The notes beneath the pieces are model-generated. The model did not search any database, was not told where the DNA came from, and worked only from the letters and a program-made list of their open reading frames with translations. From the NCBI GenBank assembly GCA_028709985.1, contig JAQUTB010000007.1, positions 1 to 12,841 on the forward strand: 12,841 bases of DNA. Reading direction: 5' to 3'. Of the stretch, positions 7,933 through 12,841 are shown one piece after another (position 1 is the first letter of the stretch; each line of letters starts with the position of its first letter). The position numbers and the translations under genes were made by a program. The DNA is from Dethiosulfovibrio sp. (GTDB lineage: Bacteria; Synergistota; Synergistia; Synergistales; Dethiosulfovibrionaceae).

Positions 7933-8681
7933 TACCAAAACTCCATTATCCGAGGTCCCCATATGAGGGAGACCATCACTCCAGCGGCGAGAAAAGGGGC
8001 CAGGGGGACAGCGTCTTTCCTCTTGGCTTTTTTCATCACCATCATGACGATAGCCACAAGTCCTCCTATCATGAAGCCGGAGTAGGTCCCAAGTATGGCC
8101 ATCTTCCATCCCAGCAGTGCTCCTGCCCCTGCCATCAAGGTTGCGTCTCCCCAGCCCATCCCTCCCCTGCTGAGAAGTATTATAAAGGCGATGGCTCCCC
8201 CTCCTGCTACAGATCCCCACAGTCCGTCTATCAGGGCCGATGTCCCACCAAAGAGCCTTACCACGAGGCCCAATAATCCTACCGCTCCTGCCAGGTGATC
8301 GTAGACGTAGCCTGACTCCAGGTCGGTCAGGGCGTTGAGCATCATGAACCATCCCCCCAAGGAGGCAGCCACCCCTGCGGTAGACAGTCCCCATCGTGCC
8401 ATGGCCAAGCCTCCCCATGCGGAGAAGATTATCTCCACCAAGGGGTATCTGTAGGGTATAGGCCTAAGACAATAGCGACAGCGTCCCTTAAGACAGATCC
8501 AAGAGAATACGGGAACCAGGTCCAGAGGGCCCAGAATGTGGTCGCACATGGGGCAGCGGGATCTCTCCCTTCCCCACCAGGGTCGTTCCCCGACGGTCCT
8601 CAGGGCTATGGCGTTGAAGAAGGAGCCAAATATCGCTCCCGTTATCGCCCCGAAGAGGGTCAGATAAAGGTTATTTTCCAC
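7905..8681 (-). CDS. pilD: Prepilin peptidase (type IV leader peptidase, A24 family)
   Basis: A 258-residue integral membrane aspartic protease that removes the leader from type IV prepilins or pseudopilins and usually N-methylates the new end. Visible marks are GSFFNAIALRT (19-29), two cysteine pairs CPMC (43-46) and CRYC (68-71) of the zinc-binding methylase domain, the first active-site aspartate Asp120 in NALTDLE, and the second, Asp179, in GMGWGDATLMAGAG. VPLAPFLAAG (225-234) near the end is also typical. One variation is that the common GDxK lysine is Thr here. About seven to eight hydrophobic segments are present. The start is GTG at 8679-8681, preceded on the minus strand by AAAGGA. 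A promoter lies ~60 bp upstream. No pilin, secretin or assembly genes are in the window, so the substrates are encoded elsewhere. The gene overlaps the convergent hydrolase by 28 bp. Confidence 0.93.
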   Translation of the reverse strand: MENNLYLTLFGAITGAIFGSFFNAIALRTVGERPWWGRERSRCPMCDHILGPLDLVPVFSWICLKGRCRYCLRPIPYRYPLVEIIFSAWGGLAMARWGLSTAGVAASLGGWFMMLNALTDLESGYVYDHLAGAVGLLGLVVRLFGGTSALIDGLWGSVAGGGAIAFIILLSRGGMGWGDATLMAGAGALLGWKMAILGTYSGFMIGGLVAIVMMVMKKAKRKDAVPLAPFLAAGVMVSLIWGPRIMEFWYQTPGWPWM

Positions 8682-8720
8682 GAACTCAGTCCTTTCCAGG
8701 TCGTTTTTAGGGCTATTTCC

Positions 8721-8749
8721 TTGTCTTTGCCCTTCTGTGTTGTCATAAT
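8721..8749 (+). promoter_or_regulatory. Plus-strand promoter for the universal stress protein gene
   Basis: TTGTCT (8721-8726) and CATAAT (8744-8749) are separated by 17 bp and match the sigma-70 consensus at 4/6 and 5/6 positions. Transcription would start near 8756 and give a ~104-base leader before the usp ATG at 8860. The -10 box overlaps the -10 box of the opposite promoter almost exactly. Sequence-based prediction only. Confidence 0.5.
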
Positions 8750-8773
8750 ATCCTTAGAGGGATAGGTTAACAA
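8745..8773 (-). promoter_or_regulatory. Minus-strand promoter for the prepilin peptidase gene
   Basis: Read on the minus strand, TTGTTA (8773-8768) and TATTAT (8750-8745) are separated by exactly 17 bp and match the sigma-70 consensus at 4/6 and 5/6. Transcription would start near 8738, leaving a ~57-base leader before the GTG at 8681. Its -10 box shares bases 8745-8749 with the plus-strand promoter of usp, so RNA polymerase could occupy only one direction at a time. Confidence 0.55.
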
Positions 8774-8781
8774 GCCTTGTT
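8769..8781. promoter_or_regulatory. 13-bp dyad, possible operator
   Basis: AACAAG-C-CTTGTT is a perfect 6-bp inverted repeat around one central base. It covers most of the -35 box of the minus-strand promoter and falls just after the predicted start of the usp transcript. A dimeric repressor bound here would block both directions. No regulator gene in the window suggests a candidate, and a dyad this short can arise by chance. Confidence 0.35.
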
Positions 8782-8790
8782 CTTTGTGAT

Positions 8791-8838
8791 CCATCGGTCG
8801 TTTTAGGTCGATGGGCTGATGCCTCGGTATGGCCGAGG
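8791..8838 (+). promoter_or_regulatory. Two small hairpins in the usp leader
   Basis: In the predicted 5' leader of the stress-protein gene, CCATCG (8791-8796) pairs with CGATGG (8809-8814) over a 12-base loop, and CCTCGG (8822-8827) pairs with CCGAGG (8833-8838) over the loop TATGG. The second hairpin ends 4 bases before the ribosome site AAAGGAGGT (8843-8851). No T-run follows, so they are not terminators. They may stabilise the message or affect ribosome access. I recognise no riboswitch class. Confidence 0.4.
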
Positions 8839-8859
8839 TAAGAAAGGAGGTCTTTGACG

Positions 8860-9336
8860 ATGAAGAAAATACTTGTAGCCGTGGATTTGAGCGATCTTTC
8901 TCAGGGATTGGTGAGGTACGGTTACGAGATGGCCGCCATGATGGAGGCGGACGTGAGCTTTATCCACGTCGTCCCCCATCCGACCCTATGGAAGGGGTAC
9001 GAACCCTGGTTGCCTCCGCAGTTTGGCGATGAAGTGCTTCAGATCGCCGAGAAAAAGCTGGGTCGTTACATAAAGAAGGTCTGCGACGAGGGAATCTGCC
9101 CTGGTCATGGGTGCAACGGGATCCACCTCATAGTAAAGGAGGGTAACCCCGCCACCACAATCATAGACCTGGCTAAGGACGAGGGATTCGACCTGGTAAT
9201 CATGGGACACAGGGGACAATCTACTCTGGAGTGGTTCCTGGTGGGCAGCACCGCAACGTCGGTGGCTCGCTACGCCCACTGTTCCGTCCTGATATACCGT
9301 CCCGACGGAGATTTAAACCCAGAGCAAGAAAGCTAG
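8860..9336 (+). CDS. Universal stress protein (UspA family), ATP-binding type
   Basis: A 158-residue single-domain Usp protein, a soluble homodimer-forming family linked to starvation, oxygen and other stresses. The N-terminal KKILVAVDLSD (2-12) with Asp9 and the C-terminal nucleotide motif G-x2-G-x9-G-S (Gly116, Gly119, Gly129, Ser130) are complete, so ATP binding of the MJ0577 type is expected. A loop at 75-85 holds three cysteines (75, 80 and 85), which is unusual for the family and could bind metal or sense redox state; that is inference. ATG at 8860 is chosen because AAAGGAGGT (8843-8851) lies 8 bp upstream; a TTG at 8854 in frame would be only 2 bp from it. It is transcribed alone, divergently from the prepilin peptidase gene. 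Confidence 0.93.
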   Translation: MKKILVAVDLSDLSQGLVRYGYEMAAMMEADVSFIHVVPHPTLWKGYEPWLPPQFGDEVLQIAEKKLGRYIKKVCDEGICPGHGCNGIHLIVKEGNPATTIIDLAKDEGFDLVIMGHRGQSTLEWFLVGSTATSVARYAHCSVLIYRPDGDLNPEQES

Positions 9337-9353
9337 ATTATCGCTCTTTTTTT
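9321..9353 (+). terminator. Weak terminator at the end of usp
   Basis: AGAGC (9321-9325, inside the last codons) can pair with GCTCT (9343-9347), followed by seven thymines (9347-9353). The stem is only 5 bp with a 17-base loop, so termination here may be incomplete. The palindromic element that begins ~30 bases later could help stop or protect the transcript. Confidence 0.35.
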
Positions 9354-9365
9354 GTGCGGATTTTC

Positions 9366-9374
9366 TGCTAAGAT
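9366..9374 (+). promoter_or_regulatory. Possible extended -10 promoter before the palindromic element
   Basis: TGCTAAGAT fits TG-n-TATAAT with two mismatches in the hexamer (TAAGAT, 9369-9374). A start ~7 bases further on, near 9381, would coincide with the first paired base of the palindromic element. No -35 is visible. If active, it would produce either a free structured RNA or a ~278-base leader of the epimerase gene. Confidence 0.3.
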
Positions 9375-9377
9375 TGG

Positions 9378-9636
9378 CCCATGGGCATCTCTAAAAACGT
9401 TGATCCTCGGAGAGATCGTCCCGACAGAGCCCGTTCGAGCCCGTATTTTCGACCTGCCGTAGTGTAGTACGAATGGGGCGACAGGACGTCGCCCCAAGCC
9501 GAGGGGGCACAGGACGTGCCCTCCGAGGCGGTTCGTACGTAACAGGCAGGTCGAAAATACGCCTGGGCGAGACAGGGCGTTGGCGGGACGGTCTCTCCGA
9601 GGGGACTCAGGTGTGAGTTTTTAGAGATCCCCCATG
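9378..9636. repeat. ~255-bp imperfect palindrome with forked tip (structured RNA or MITE/REP-like element)
   Basis: This element fills most of the 322-bp gap between usp and the epimerase gene. Its arms pair in four blocks: 9381-9398 with 9617-9635 (12 perfect bp plus ATGGG/CCCAT around a small internal loop); 9405-9423 with 9584-9602 (19 bp, one of them a G-U pair in RNA, T9416 with G9591); 9442-9458 with 9545-9561 (17 perfect bp); and 9467-9473 with 9532-9538 (7 bp). The tip splits into two hairpins (9475-9495 and 9503-9523). Internal loops of unequal size separate the blocks. CCCATG occurs just outside or at both ends (9378-9383 and 9631-9636) and may be a target duplication or a part of the palindrome. 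No reading frame in it looks like a protein. It could be a mobile non-autonomous repeat, a structured RNA gene, or the leader of the next gene. I do not recognise it as a known family. Confidence 0.85.
9475..9523 (+). ncRNA. Twin covarying hairpins with AGGAC loops
   Basis: Two 21-base hairpins stand side by side at the tip of the palindrome: 9475-9495 and 9503-9523. Each has an 8-bp stem and the same five-base loop AGGAC, with the closing part ACAGGACGT identical. Between them the 5th and 6th stem pairs are swapped (C-G, G-C in the first; G-C, C-G in the second), so both stems remain intact although the bases differ; a third difference is G-C against G-U. The loop reads CAGGACG, fitting the CAGGA(U/A/C)G repeat described for CsrB-type RNAs that bind CsrA. 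Whether the region is transcribed is not shown by the sequence. Confidence 0.5.
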
Positions 9637-9658
9637 TCAACCGAAAGGGGAGTTTCTT

Positions 9659-10063
9659 TTGAAGGTAAAGGTAGTCGATCATATAGGTATAGCGGTTAAG
9701 AGCATCGAGGAGTCCCTGAAGTTCTGGGAAGAGTCCTTGGGTATCCACTGCCATGGCATCGAGGAGGTCGCCGAGCAGAAGGTCAAGACCGCGTTTCTTC
9801 CCATTCAGGACACCGAGATAGAGCTCCTGGAGGGAACGGCCGAGGATAGCCCCGTCTCCAAGTTCATAGAGAAAAAGGGCGAGGGTATCCATCACCTGGC
9901 CATAAGGGTCGAAAACCTTGAGGAAGCCCTGGCTGAGATGAAGGCCAAGGGCGTTAAGCTGATAGACGAGACCCCAAGAATAGGCGCCGGTGGTGCCAGG
10001 ATCGCCTTCGTCCATCCCAAATCCAGCGGAGGGGTCCTTCTGGAGCTCTGCGAGAGAAACTGA
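9659..10063 (+). CDS. mce: Methylmalonyl-CoA epimerase
   Basis: A 134-residue member of the vicinal-oxygen-chelate (glyoxalase) superfamily that interconverts the (R) and (S) forms of methylmalonyl-CoA, linking propionyl-CoA and succinyl-CoA metabolism. Typical stretches are [18 protein letters not shown] (6-23), IELLEG (54-59), [16 protein letters not shown] (76-91) and a C-terminal [14 protein letters not shown] (119-132). Likely metal ligands are His8, His79 (or His78) and Glu129. The length matches bacterial Mce. The start is TTG at 9659, with AAAGGGGAG (9644-9652) 6 bp upstream. The gene begins 24 bp after the palindromic element, which may form its leader. No methylmalonyl-CoA mutase or carboxyltransferase gene is in the window. 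It ends at a strong bidirectional terminator. A different glyoxalase-family activity is less likely given the close fit to the Mce pattern. Confidence 0.9.
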   Translation: MKVKVVDHIGIAVKSIEESLKFWEESLGIHCHGIEEVAEQKVKTAFLPIQDTEIELLEGTAEDSPVSKFIEKKGEGIHHLAIRVENLEEALAEMKAKGVKLIDETPRIGAGGARIAFVHPKSSGGVLLELCERN

Positions 10064-10065
10064 TG

Positions 10066-10107
10066 AAAAAGGGGCTGGAGACCTTATAAGGTCTCCAGCC
10101 CCTTTTT
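10066..10107. terminator. Bidirectional terminator between mce and the nitroreductase gene
   Basis: A perfect 42-bp palindrome (10066-10086 with 10087-10107): A5, then a GC-rich stem GGGGCTGGAGACC, a TTATAA centre, the complementary stem and T5. It starts 3 bp after the mce stop and ends 13 bp before the stop of the convergent nitroreductase gene, with a U-run in either direction. Confidence 0.95.
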
Positions 10108-10119
10108 CGAGATAGTACG

Positions 10120-10713
10120 TCAGACACCTCTGTTGTCCCCCCACGTCCTCCTGAAGGTGAACTCGTAGATGGGCTTTCTGTCCCTCTGGGAGGACTCCGC
10201 CTCCTGTAGCTCTTCCGGGAGGTCCGACACCTCTCCTGGGTATCCCAGGGCTATGGCCAAGACTGGGCTGTGATCGTCCGGTATTTTGTACGTCTCCCTA
10301 ACCTTGTCTCCGTCGAAACCAGCCATCGGATGGGCGAATAGCCCCTTGGACGTGGCCTCGAGAAGGAGGTTCTCCACCGCCATCCCGACGTCGTGCCAGG
10401 CCCAGCGGTTGGACCTGCCGCTGGCGAATTTTTCGGTGGCGACCGCCATGATCAGTATAGGGGCAGCCACGGCCCAGCGAGCGTTGCCTGGGACCAAGCA
10501 GTCCAGCATGGCCTGAAACTCCTCTTTATCCTCCCTGCAGGCGAATATAAAGCTCCAGGGTTGTTCGTTGAAGCAGGAAGGGGCCCATCTGGCCGCCTCG
10601 AAAAGGGATAGCACTATCTCTTTCCCCGGTACCTTGGACGAAAAGGCCCTGGGACTCCATCTTCTCACTATAAGGTCGTTTATAGGGTAATTGGTCCTAG
10701 CTTTTTTTTCCAT
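10120..10713 (-). CDS. Nitroreductase family protein (FMN-dependent)
   Basis: A 197-residue member of the nitroreductase family (PF00881), FMN-containing homodimers that reduce nitro compounds, quinones or flavins with NAD(P)H. Family stretches are RRWSPRAFSSKVP (17-29, phosphate contact of FMN), AARWAPSCFNEQPWSF (40-55), the middle WHDVGMAVENLLLEA with GLFAHPMAGFD, and the C-terminal RKPIYEF. The real substrate is unknown. I chose ATG at 10711-10713 because GGAGG and GGTGGG lie just upstream and the predicted promoter would start transcription near 10731, which excludes the upstream GTG at 10731. The second to fourth codons contain a run of eight A, a possible slippage site. It lies downstream of mnmE on the same strand but has its own promoter. 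It ends at the shared terminator with mce. Confidence 0.92.
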   Translation of the reverse strand: MEKKARTNYPINDLIVRRWSPRAFSSKVPGKEIVLSLFEAARWAPSCFNEQPWSFIFACREDKEEFQAMLDCLVPGNARWAVAAPILIMAVATEKFASGRSNRWAWHDVGMAVENLLLEATSKGLFAHPMAGFDGDKVRETYKIPDDHSPVLAIALGYPGEVSDLPEELQEAESSQRDRKPIYEFTFRRTWGDNRGV

Positions 10714-10737
10714 GGGCAAACCCACCTCCACCTGACT

Positions 10738-10766
10738 ATAATATCTCGAAATGTCCCTCTTTACAA
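10738..10766 (-). promoter_or_regulatory. Promoter of the nitroreductase gene
   Basis: On the minus strand, TTGTAA (10766-10761) and TATTAT (10743-10738) are separated by 17 bp, with 4/6 and 5/6 matches to the sigma-70 consensus. It lies directly after the stop codon of mnmE, without a terminator between, and has the same form (-10 TATTAT, 17-bp spacer) as the prepilin peptidase promoter. The predicted start is near 10731. Confidence 0.5.
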
Positions 10767-10774
10767 ACTGTATC

Positions 10775-12145
10775 CTATTTGCCTATGCAGAATCTGGAAA
10801 AAACCAGGTCCAGCAGGGCTTCGTCGTCGGACAGCCCCAATATCCTCTCCAAGGCCTCTCTTGACTCCGAAAGCCCCGAGGCGGCCAGGGTCTGGTCGTG
10901 ATGATCCTCAAGGGCGTCTTTGCCCAATGTAAGGCTATCCACCGCGGACCTGAGCTCCTCCAGCTGACGGGCGGTGGCGTTTAGCCCTCCCTCTAAAGTG
11001 CCGGTACCGGCTATAAGCTCCACCATGGCCTCCTTGAGCTCCTCCAGCCCCATCTGCTCCTGTGCGGATATGTGGACGACCTTTGAGTCCGGTAGATAGG
11101 ACGCCAGGTATCCCTCGTCGACCCTGGATGGAAGGTCCGACTTGTTCAACGCAACTATGTGCGGCCTGTCGGCGATCCTAGCCGCCATATCCCTCTCGAA
11201 GTCCCCTAAGGGCTCGCTTCCGTCCAGTATCCAAAGCACCACGTCGGACCTCTCCATGGCCTGAGAGGTTCTCTCTATTCCCATGGCCTCCACCTCGTCG
11301 GAGGGGGTGCTCCTCAGTCCCGCTGTGTCCATCAGACGGAGGGGGATGCCTCTGTGGGTGAAGACCTCCTCTATGACGTCCCTGGTGGTCCCAGGTATGG
11401 ACGTGACGATTGCCCTGCTCTCCTTGAGCAGTGCGTTTAGAAGGGACGATTTACCCACGTTGGGACGTCCGACAAGCGCGATCCTTATGCCCTCTCGGAG
11501 GAGGTAGCCGGTAGTGCAGCGGTCGGTTATGTCCTGAAGGTCCTTTATGAGGGTCTCTATCCTGTCGGAGGCGTCCTGGTCAGTCAGATAAGGGACGTCC
11601 TCCTCGGGGAAGTCTATGCCGACCTCTAGGTCCGCCGATAGGGAGAGAAGCTCGTCGTAGACCTCCCTTACGAAGCGGGAGAGCTCCCCCCTAAGGGTCC
11701 TGCTGGCCGCTTTCAGGGCCTCGTTGCTTCTGGCGTGGATTATTCCGTTAACCGCTTCTGCTTGAGCTAGGTCCAATCTGCCGTTTTCAAAAGCTCTCCT
11801 GGTGAACTCTCCAGGTTCGGCGTGTCTACAGCCCATCTGGAGACATCTCTCTAGGCACCTTTGGGCCACCAGGCTCCCCCCGTGGCAGTGGATCTCGGCC
11901 AGATCCTCGCCGGTGTAGCTCTTGGGGGATCGGAAGAACACCAGCAGGACCTCGTCTATGGGGGTCCCGGTCTCGTCCATCAGGGAGCCGTTGTACATAA
12001 ACCTGCTCAAAAGCTCGTTCTTCGGCTTTCTGGTCCTGACTATATCTCCCGCGATAGAGAGAGAGTCCGGGCCGGATAAGCGGATCACCGATATTCCCCC
12101 GTCCCCCCATGCGGTGGAGATCGCAGCTATAGTGTCTCCGAACAA
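10775..12145 (-). CDS. mnmE: tRNA modification GTPase MnmE
   Basis: A 456-residue GTPase that with MnmG adds the (carboxymethyl)aminomethyl group to wobble uridine 34 of certain tRNAs. The N-terminal formyl-tetrahydrofolate-binding domain (about 1-120) has TIAAISTAWGDGGISVIRLSG and EIHCHGG. The helical part is interrupted by the G domain, with the P-loop GRPNVGKSS (226-234), switch PGTTRDV (251-257), DTAGLR (273-278) and NKSD (334-337). The chain ends in FCIGK with the catalytic Cys453. The length is standard. The start is TTG at 12143-12145, with AGGAGG 8 bp upstream and no ATG in a good place; the first residues MFGDTIAAIS fit the family. It follows the aminotransferase gene by 30 bp on the same strand, probably in one transcript. 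The usual partner mnmG and the rnpA-yidC-jag neighbourhood are not here. Confidence 0.97.
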   Translation of the reverse strand: MFGDTIAAISTAWGDGGISVIRLSGPDSLSIAGDIVRTRKPKNELLSRFMYNGSLMDETGTPIDEVLLVFFRSPKSYTGEDLAEIHCHGGSLVAQRCLERCLQMGCRHAEPGEFTRRAFENGRLDLAQAEAVNGIIHARSNEALKAASRTLRGELSRFVREVYDELLSLSADLEVGIDFPEEDVPYLTDQDASDRIETLIKDLQDITDRCTTGYLLREGIRIALVGRPNVGKSSLLNALLKESRAIVTSIPGTTRDVIEEVFTHRGIPLRLMDTAGLRSTPSDEVEAMGIERTSQAMERSDVVLWILDGSEPLGDFERDMAARIADRPHIVALNKSDLPSRVDEGYLASYLPDSKVVHISAQEQMGLEELKEAMVELIAGTGTLEGGLNATARQLEELRSAVDSLTLGKDALEDHHDQTLAASGLSESREALERILGLSDDEALLDLVFSRFCIGK

Positions 12146-12175
12146 GATGGTGGCCTCCTATCTTTTTTGGATTTT

Positions 12176-12841
12176 TTACCCCTTCTGGGCCAATATCTCC
12201 CTCATTGCCTCTCCCAGGGCCTTTATCCCTCTGTCCGTGTCCTCCGGCGAGGCGAAGGTGAAGCACATCCTGAAGCTGTGTTCCCCTCCTCCGTTGGGGA
12301 AGAACGGGGCTCCGCACACGAAGGCGACCTTCTTCTCCAGGGCCCTGTTGAAGAGCTCCTCCGCCAGTATGTTGGGGGTGGTCAGCCAGTAGAAGAACCC
12401 CCCGTGAGGCGTGACGTACTCCACCTCCTCCAACGGTAGATACTTTTTAAAGGCCTCCTCCATTGCGTCCCTTTTTCTGCGGTAATGGTCCACGATCTTC
12501 GGCAAGAATGCGTCCAGGTTGCCGGATTGGCAGTACTTGTAGACTAAGGCCTGGGCCACCACGCTGGTGCAGGTGTCCACTCCCTGTTTGAACACCGTCA
12601 TGGTCCTTATGAGGTCTTTAGGCCCTACCGCCCAGCCGACTCTGGTCCCGGGGGCCAATATCTTTGAGAATGAACCTGCGTAAAGCACCACCCCGACATC
12701 GTCCAGCGAATAGAGGGTTGGCAGGTCCTCCCCCTCGAACCGGACGCATCCGTAGGGGTCGTCCTCCAGTATCAACAGCCCCTCCTCCTGGGCTATCTTG
12801 ACCAGTTCCTTCCTCCTGTCCAGGGACATAGTGCATCCCAG
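12176..12841 (-). CDS. PLP-dependent aminotransferase, class I/II (2-aminoadipate transaminase-like), C-terminal part
   Basis: The last 221 residues of a fold-type I aminotransferase; the frame is open to the window edge, so the start lies outside. The methionine at 12827-12829 is internal: the residues before it (LGCT) continue the family pattern NPxGxTMSLDRR. Seen are LEDDPYG (substrate and PLP contact), the Schiff-base lysine in YAGSFSKILAPGTRVGW (Lys codon at 12662-12664) and the carboxylate-binding arginine in HSFRMCF. The pattern is that of the LysN / 2-aminoadipate or MocR-like aminotransferase group, which accepts branched, aromatic or aminoadipate substrates; the substrate cannot be fixed here. 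Whether a DNA-binding GntR domain precedes it, as in MocR regulators, cannot be seen. It is upstream of mnmE on the same strand, 30 bp apart, without a terminator. Confidence 0.9.
   Translation of the reverse strand: MGCTMSLDRRKELVKIAQEEGLLILEDDPYGCVRFEGEDLPTLYSLDDVGVVLYAGSFSKILAPGTRVGWAVGPKDLIRTMTVFKQGVDTCTSVVAQALVYKYCQSGNLDAFLPKIVDHYRRKRDAMEEAFKKYLPLEEVEYVTPHGGFFYWLTTPNILAEELFNRALEKKVAFVCGAPFFPNGGGEHSFRMCFTFASPEDTDRGIKALGEAMREILAQKG

Noticed and set aside
8660-8746. 28-codon minus-strand open frame before and overlapping the prepilin peptidase start, with AAGGA upstream
   Set aside because: Its ATG lies inside the predicted -10 box, so it would not be in the transcript; no conserved look.
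9381-9635. 6S RNA
   Set aside because: 6S RNA is also a long rod with a central bubble, but it is nearer 180-200 bases and has no forked tip with two equal hairpins.
9381-9658. Cobalamin riboswitch upstream of methylmalonyl-CoA epimerase
   Set aside because: A B12 riboswitch was considered because of the B12-linked pathway, but the GCCACTG-type B12 box is missing and the region is a long symmetrical rod.
9368-10144. 258-codon open frame on the minus strand covering the palindrome and the epimerase gene
   Set aside because: It is antisense to mce, shows no family motif, and its C-terminal part would be encoded by the palindrome. GC-rich codon structure of mce keeps the opposite frame open by chance.
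1-12841. CRISPR array, prophage, IS transposase, rRNA or tRNA
   Set aside because: No regularly spaced repeats, integrase or transposase motifs, or tRNA cloverleaf were seen by eye; a dedicated search was not possible.

Overview
This window looks like chromosomal housekeeping DNA from an anaerobic bacterium. Gene content and style point most plausibly to the Synergistota (a Dethiosulfovibrio-like organism); this is inference, not proof. The supporting signs are an iron-sulfur/DRTGG/PHP/ATPase gene cluster of a kind found in anaerobes, a lone formate/nitrite-type channel, methylmalonyl-CoA epimerase, moderately high GC, heavy use of AGG for Arg and ATA for Ile, and frequent GTG and TTG starts. 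No phage, plasmid, IS transposase, CRISPR array, rRNA or tRNA was seen.

Layout. (1) 1-2209, plus strand: the end of an Fe-hydrogenase-like iron-sulfur protein, a DRTGG-domain protein, a PHP-domain phosphoesterase-like protein and a short stand-alone HATPase protein, tightly packed as one operon. (2) 2273-3079: an FNT-family anion channel with its own likely promoter, closed by a terminator with a perfect 19-bp stem. (3) 3257-7051: gyrA, psd and pssA, with overlapping reading frames, so gyrase subunit A is apparently translationally coupled to the two-step phosphatidylethanolamine pathway. (4) 7129-7932: an alpha/beta hydrolase, tail-to-tail and overlapping with a minus-strand prepilin peptidase (7905-8681). 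(5) 8682-8859: a divergent intergenic region where two good sigma-70-type promoters facing opposite ways share the same -10 bases, with an operator-like dyad next to them; it drives the peptidase one way and a universal stress protein the other. (6) 9337-9658: the largest non-coding gap. It holds a ~255-bp imperfect palindrome whose tip carries two sister hairpins. (7) 9659-10063: methylmalonyl-CoA epimerase, ending in a bidirectional terminator. (8) 10120-12841, minus strand: a nitroreductase with its own promoter, and upstream of it mnmE preceded by a PLP-dependent aminotransferase that runs off the window.

The most unusual object is the palindromic element at 9378-9636. Its arms pair over about 60 bp in four blocks, and a mismatch in DNA becomes a G-U pair in RNA. 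Its two apical hairpins have the same AGGAC loop and two compensatory base-pair swaps, so structure rather than sequence has been kept. The loop region reads CAGGACG, which fits the repeat described for CsrA-sequestering RNAs such as CsrB. It may be a structured RNA, a long leader of the epimerase gene, or a copy of a dispersed MITE/REP-like repeat. Sequence alone cannot separate these.
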